Assembly (NCBI RefSeq): GCF_954871325.1
Contig: NC_088775.1
Coordinates: 78,531,561-78,595,560, forward strand
Direction of reading: 5' to 3'
DNA: 64,000 nucleotides
Origin: Gordionus sp. m RMFG-2023
Taxonomy: Eukaryota > Nematomorpha > Gordioida > Chordodea > Parachordodidae
A program made the translations under genes and the position numbers. The notes under the pieces were generated by a model. The model was not told the DNA's origin and did not search any database. It saw nothing but the letters and a program-made list of their open reading frames with translations. Shown one piece after another: positions 59,591 to 64,000 of this stretch (position 1 is its first letter; each line of letters starts with the position of its first letter).

Positions 59591-60779
59591 ACGTAGTGAG
59601 GACATCGGAAAATTATAATATAGATAATTATAATAATTTAAGAGTAAAAAATATATTATAATAACATAAAATTTTGTACTATTTATAGGAAAAAAGTTGC
59701 AATAATAAAGTAAAATTAATTTGGCAAAATGATAATGAAGAAAAAATTGCTCGGAACACGAGTGTTTTAAATGTTCATTTTATTACTTTTTTAATCTTGT
59801 ATTTATATCTTTTTTACAAACTAATAAAATCAAAAGGTTAAGTTATAAAACGAAAAGTAAAACTAAAATAAAAATATAATTTGAATAAACAGAATTAAAT
59901 GAATGCGCGTTACCTAAATTAAAACATAATACTATTCAATAACCAAAATATATAATATTTTAATTTATTAATTCCTATAATATAACATTCTCCCTCTTCT
60001 AAAAAAGCCTTCCCATAAGTTCATCTAAGCAGTCATAGAAAGCTTGTCGTCCAAATGGTTTATCGTTTTGGTTGTCAATGTTGCATAAGTCACATCTTAA
60101 TCGTTGGCTTGTCCAAATCGTTTATTGTGTTTGTACGTTGGTTTGTTTAAATCGTAAGGTTGATATCCTTATCGTAAGTTGTCTTTATAAATCGTGAAAG
60201 CTTGCTTGTAGTACTCAGTCATTATTATCAAATTTTCAAAATTGTTTTTATCATCAGTCGGTCAAATATAATTAGAAATAATAATTCATCAAGTTGGATA
60301 TAAAAATAAATGAAGAATGATAAATCATTAAGATTGTTATATAAAATTTTCAGCGTTTTAATTTTTCGCTTTTAGTGTCCAATTTATTTTTTCGCGTTTT
60401 AGTGTCTTTTATTTTTTCGCGTTATAGTTTAAATTTATTTTTATTTATATATTAATATTTATGCAATTAAATATTATGCACATTTCCCTTTCTTTTAAAA
60501 GTTTAAATTTCACACCTTAGTTTTAATTCAAAAGTGTTTTTTTTTAAATAATAATTCTTCATAAAAAATTTTTAGAAATTGATCTCTTCATCACATCTTA
60601 AATATTTTTCTAAAATGAAGATGTTTAGTTTTTACATAACCTCTTGTCTTTAAAGCTTTAAATTTCAAAAACTTTTTATCACATTAAGTATTACTTATAA
60701 GAGTTATATTAATTTTAGAATTTTTTGAATCAATCATATGATTTATATCTTTAAATTTATATGTATCAATTACTTAAAA

Positions 60780-60998
60780 TTATAGTTTTATTTTCTTTAA
60801 TGGTTTATCTTTGTAATATTTTTTAATTGTATCTAAGAATTCATCTTTAGGTAATTCAGTTAATTTCCACAATTGGTCATAATTCAAGAAATCAAAAATA
60901 TGAAAAATATCAATAGGCATTTCACTAAGAAGTTCAACTGTTAATTCATTATTAAGTAAATATTTTTTAAGGCTTTTTATGTATTCAAATATGTCCAT
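60780..60998 (-). CDS. Hypothetical small protein, 72 aa
   Basis: An open frame from ATG at 60998 to a stop at 60780. It is Lys/Leu-rich and probably helical: MDIFEYIKSLKKYLLNNELT ... LSEMPIDIFHIFDFL ... LWKLTELPKDEFLDTIKKYY ... DKPLKKIKL. There is no signal peptide, membrane segment or metal motif. It lies inside the LTR pair, in the same orientation, but does not look like gag or pol. The amino-acid mix is less Phe/Asn/Tyr-biased than the shadow ORFs of this window, which slightly favours a real gene. I do not recognise it. Confidence 0.35.
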   Translation of the reverse strand: MDIFEYIKSLKKYLLNNELTVELLSEMPIDIFHIFDFLNYDQLWKLTELPKDEFLDTIKKYYKDKPLKKIKL

Positions 60999-61169
60999 TA
61001 TGGTTGATTTACCCTTAAATTATTTTAATAAGTTAATTTATACTATAATCTCGGCATATAATTTTAAGTTATAATATATTTTCTTCTTACGTGGGTTTAG
61101 AATAATTAGTAAATCATCATTGGTTTCACTATATAGAATTCATAGCCTATCTTCCAACTTCCATATCAG

Positions 61170-61500
61170 TTCTTTCTAGGTCGTCACATTAGGTTAGGTG
61201 TTGGTCATCATATTCCAGTCCACCACCCAGAGCCGGTGCAACATGAAGAAAGAAGCTTTTGGCGGGAAAGAACGTGCTTGGAAAACTATATAGAATTTAT
61301 AGCCTATCATCCAACTTCCATATTGGTTCTTGGTCATCTCATTAGGTTAGGCATTGGCCATCTCATTAGGTGGGCATTGGTCATATTGGTCATCTCATTA
61401 GGTTAGGCATTGGCATCACATTAGATTAGGGAATTGGTCATCTCATTAGGTTAGGTATTGGTCATCTCATTAGGTTAGATAATGGTCATCACTCAAGTCC
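61170..61500. repeat. Imperfect tandem 'ggtcatctcattaggttagg'
   Basis: Units of 20-26 bp (attggtcatctcattaggtt and close variants) occur about eight times at 61300-61490. They are flanked by two copies of ccaccaccYagagcSggtgc plus catgaagaaagaagc (61230 and 61500). It is part of the interior of the LTR fossil. Confidence 0.85.
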
Positions 61501-62214
61501 ACCACCTAGAGCGGGGCACCATGAAGAAAGAAGCCCATCAGAACACTAAAATAAAGAATGTTTTAAAAGGTTCATTTTATTACTTTTTAAATCTTGTATT
61601 TATATCTTTTTTACAAAATCAAAAGGTTAAGTTATAAAACGAAAAGTAAAACTAAAATAAAAATTCATTCATTCATTCATTACCCCGCCTAGAAATACGA
61701 AGTGCAATTTCATCACCCACCAGGAGTTGGGCGTGCACCAAGTATATTCACTAGTATATAGATCCTATACATGATGTATATCCGTTTTATTATAGTGCAC
61801 GGTACCACTATGAGTGGACGGTATGAATGCGCGTTACATAAATGAAAACATAATACTATTCAATAACCAAAATATATAATATTTTAATTTATTAATTCCT
61901 ATAATATAACAGATAAAAATAACGTTTTCGAAAATATATTGTATTAGTTTTATACGATATAATCACAGTTAAAACTAACACTTATTTAAATCTTGTGAGG
62001 ATAATTATACTGAGAGATTCCAAATGCTCTTGTGCTTACGGACTTATAAATTATTACAAAATTTTTTTTAGGATGAGTAGGCCGAAAACTATAAAAATAA
62101 AAGAAAGCACCAAATAAAATAAAAGGAATAAAAATTAGAGTAAAAAACTACACATACAATAAAATATTAAAAAACTTTAAGGGCAAAAATGTAAATGAAT
62201 ATATAATATTTAAC

Positions 62215-62490
62215 ATTATCGCTGCTGAGTTATATAAGTATCAATGTAACCACAATTTATGTAATCTCATATTTTAAATTGATCTATATAATCATAATCA
62301 ATCAGAATTAAAAGTGAAATGCTAAAAATTAATCCTCAAACATTGATAATAAATTCTCACTCCTCAGAAAAAATTTGAATGGCCTAAATTATTTCTTAAT
62401 GCTCATATAAAACTGAATTCCCCAAAGAAAACGATTTAATTTAAAAATAAATCGCTCAAAAAATATATGAAACAAGAAATATTTATACTT
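62215..62490. repeat. Dispersed repeat shared with 43780-44010
   Basis: Contains gagttatataagtatcaat, aatcctcaaacattgataat, aaattctcactcctcag and 'aatatatgaaacaagaaa' in the same order as the other copy. Non-coding. Confidence 0.7.
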
Positions 62491-63304
62491 TATAGAATCA
62501 TAAATAACTTTAATGGTACAGTTCACTGAAAAAATTATCACTAAAGATAATTTTTTAACTACGATACACAGACTTTTTTTATTGATTAATTATTTATTTT
62601 GGGCACTTTTTATCTATCTCTACACTGGCTTAAAAAATGATTCATGATTAAATAAAATGCACCAATAAAAAAATATATAAATAAAGTAAAAAAATGATAT
62701 AATTATCAGAAAATTATATTTATCTCGATTTCTTTTTTAAATTTTGCCTATTTATAGTGCTCTAATAATTAAATCAAGCAATAAAATTTTTATAAAATTT
62801 AAAGATTTTTAATGCTATATGGTGTTGCTGAAACTAAAATATTATGGATTTAGCGTGATTTGTTTTAAGTTATTTAACAGCACTGTTAGGTTCAATTCTA
62901 CTTTTGACTTTATCAAAGTTGACAACAAATTAAAATATAAAATATTTTTGGTTTATCAACGTGTATATTTTCTTTTTTAAATATTATTTAATCGTATTAA
63001 TGAGTCCTTATTTATAAAAAAATTGATCCATGGTCATTTATTATTAATAGTTATAACAATAATAGATATATCCCCATATTAATTGATATGAATCTGATGG
63101 AAATACCGATTTTTTAAATATTTATTAAATTATTTTTCATAAATTAAGTTTGATTCGTTTTTTTCAAACACGCCTTAAATTCAAATTTTATTTAATTCTT
63201 TGCACGGACCAATATCTTTATATTATACAATAATTTTAATTGAAATAAATGTGTAGCATCTACATTGAATAAAACAGACAAAATAATATTTTCTAACTAA
63301 GATC

Positions 63305-63446
63305 ATGGCAATTTCTAATACTTCATTGAATAACGTGGTGAAAAGGCTCGAAAACATATGTACAAAAATGGAAAAGGCACAAGAAGGTGTATCTTCACAA
63401 CCATTTCAACAATTAATTAAGAAGAGCCCTATGAATATTACAAATG
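63305..63446 (+). CDS. First exon of a CAP/Srv2-like gene, continues off window
   Basis: ATG at 63305 opens a frame MAISNTSLNNVVKRLENICT followed by KMEKAQEGVSSQPF and ends SPMNITN with a good donor, GTATGT, after 63446 (phase 1). The short N-terminal pattern xLxxxVKRLExxxxxxE resembles the oligomerisation helix of cyclase-associated protein (CAP/Srv2), an actin-recycling factor, but it is too short to be sure. No second exon was recognised before 64000, so the next intron would exceed 550 bp. Alternatives: any coiled-coil protein. The exon itself looks real (ATG context catggc, codon-like composition, consensus donor). Confidence 0.5.
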
Positions 63447-63834
63447 GTATGTATGATATTTAATTAATTATTTTCTATTAAAAGATTATTTGTTATTCAT
63501 AAAATTAAAAAAAAAATATTTTAAATTTCCTTATATTAAGAGTAATATGATCTAATTATTTTATTACACATAGTTTAAAGTGTCTGAAATATATATAAAC
63601 AAATTTGACAATTAATATGTAATAGTTTTTTCTTAAATTAAGATTTTCAAAGTTATTAAAGGATTTATATATAGTGCCACTTTATTTTTGTATATAAATA
63701 TAAACACATTTTAATTAGATTTATGAAAATATTTATAATGGTCAACTTAATTAACAGATACTTTGTTATTTTTTAATCATAATTTGTAACACCTTGGTCC
63801 ATGGAAAAATTTGATAATTTAACTCAGCTATACC

Positions 63835-63965
63835 TAAACCTGTAAGCCCAAGGAAGGTCTATAAAATGGTAGCATTTTTAATTTTAGGCAAGCCCTATAA
63901 AAAATATAAATCTAGATCAGGTCTAAGAGTTCATTTTTGCAAAACCTATTTTTAAATAAATTTAA
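63835..63965. repeat. GC-motif repeat relic at the window end
   Basis: cctgtaagcccaaggaaggt, ggtagcatttttaattttag and gcaagccctataaa recall the style of 22700-22800. Ends unclear; within the putative intron after 63446. Confidence 0.3.
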
Positions 63966-64000
63966 ATTATACATCAATTTGGAAAAGATTGATATTTTCC

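Larger units (their letters stand above)
52895..59624 (-). mobile_element. Helitron B, 6.7 kb, Rep-bearing but broken
   Basis: On the minus strand the element opens at 59624 with TCTATATTATAATTTTCC and closes at 52895 with the hairpin CCGTCATTTTTGACGG, nine bases, then CTAG. The flanks are A and T. The 5' first 110 bp carry a 16-bp tandem word (atgacgtagcgatgac). Next comes a 2.5-kb array of small modules (56820-59340), then the Rep coding region (53824-56400), then a short 3' tail with the 'aagcccggtcc' words. No helicase motifs are seen, so the element cannot be autonomous as it stands. Confidence 0.9.
59748..61911 (-). mobile_element. LTR-retrotransposon fossil: LTR pair with short interior
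   Basis: Two direct repeats, 59748-59993 and about 61553-61911, match over about 250 bp (tttttacaaa.., caaaaggttaagttataaaa, 'ataatactattcaataacc'). On the minus strand the LTR starts TGTTATATTATAGG, preceded at the lower copy by a purine tract (AGAAGAGGGAGAATG), the expected PPT next to a 3' LTR. It resembles Ty1/copia LTRs. The upper LTR carries an unrelated insert of about 160 bp (61671-61828). The 1.56-kb interior has no pol, so it is a broken, probably non-autonomous or deleted copy. Confidence 0.75.

Noticed and set aside
59740-61920. A target duplication around the LTR pair
   Set aside because: The bases next to the outer LTR ends (aaaat and gataa) do not match, so exact ends or integrity of the pair remain open.

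Overview
This window looks like eukaryotic, very AT-rich nuclear DNA from a fungus. Host genes are sparse and carry short AT-rich introns (36-44 bp where transposons have not invaded), and almost everything else is transposon or repeat. The mix (small introns, many hAT copies, Helitrons, a LINE, LTR fossils) would fit an early-diverging fungus such as an arbuscular mycorrhizal species (Glomeromycotina). That placement is an inference from style, not a sequence match.

Four host loci can be read. (1) 5546-13604 (+): a complete six-exon glyoxalase I gene of 177 codons whose last intron has grown to 7.4 kb by transposon insertion. (2) 18036-24204 (-): exons of a FAM92/CIBAR-like BAR-domain protein, with 1.6-3.5 kb introns also holding transposons and one stretch of about 45 residues not found. 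(3) 28571-29057 (-): a complete four-exon QCR7 gene, respiratory complex III subunit 7, 111 aa. (4) 63305-63446 (+): a first coding exon that runs off the window and resembles the N-terminus of cyclase-associated protein. A 72-codon ORF at 60780-60998 (-) is unassigned.

The mobile DNA is layered. hAT elements dominate: two related 1.4-kb deletion derivatives (2045-3455, 14393-15759), a nearly whole element inside the glyoxalase intron (7038-9752), another with a perfect 8-bp target duplication (30947-32405), a decayed one in the BAR-gene intron (21008-23661), and a compound element with inverted ends (34381-41622). That compound contains a LINE, which itself contains a 3.7-kb foldback element (37030-40762). 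Several MITE families (a palindromic 210-bp one, and a GC-motif-rich one) are scattered throughout.

From 46941 to 59624 two Helitrons lie head to tail on the minus strand, 124 bp apart. The first has no Rep/helicase and has collected a Mutator-like element, satellites and a 0.7-kb purine tract. The second keeps a broken Rep region without helicase, and its 5' third is a 2.5-kb array of amplified small exon-like modules. Around 43.4-46.6 kb and 59.7-61.9 kb are old, broken LTR-retrotransposon remains. No rRNA, tRNA or CRISPR was recognised. Intervals not listed (most of 240-1900, 4150-5500, 11600-13500, 24740-28100, 41640-43350, 62500-63300, 63450-63830) are AT-rich and show me nothing I can name.
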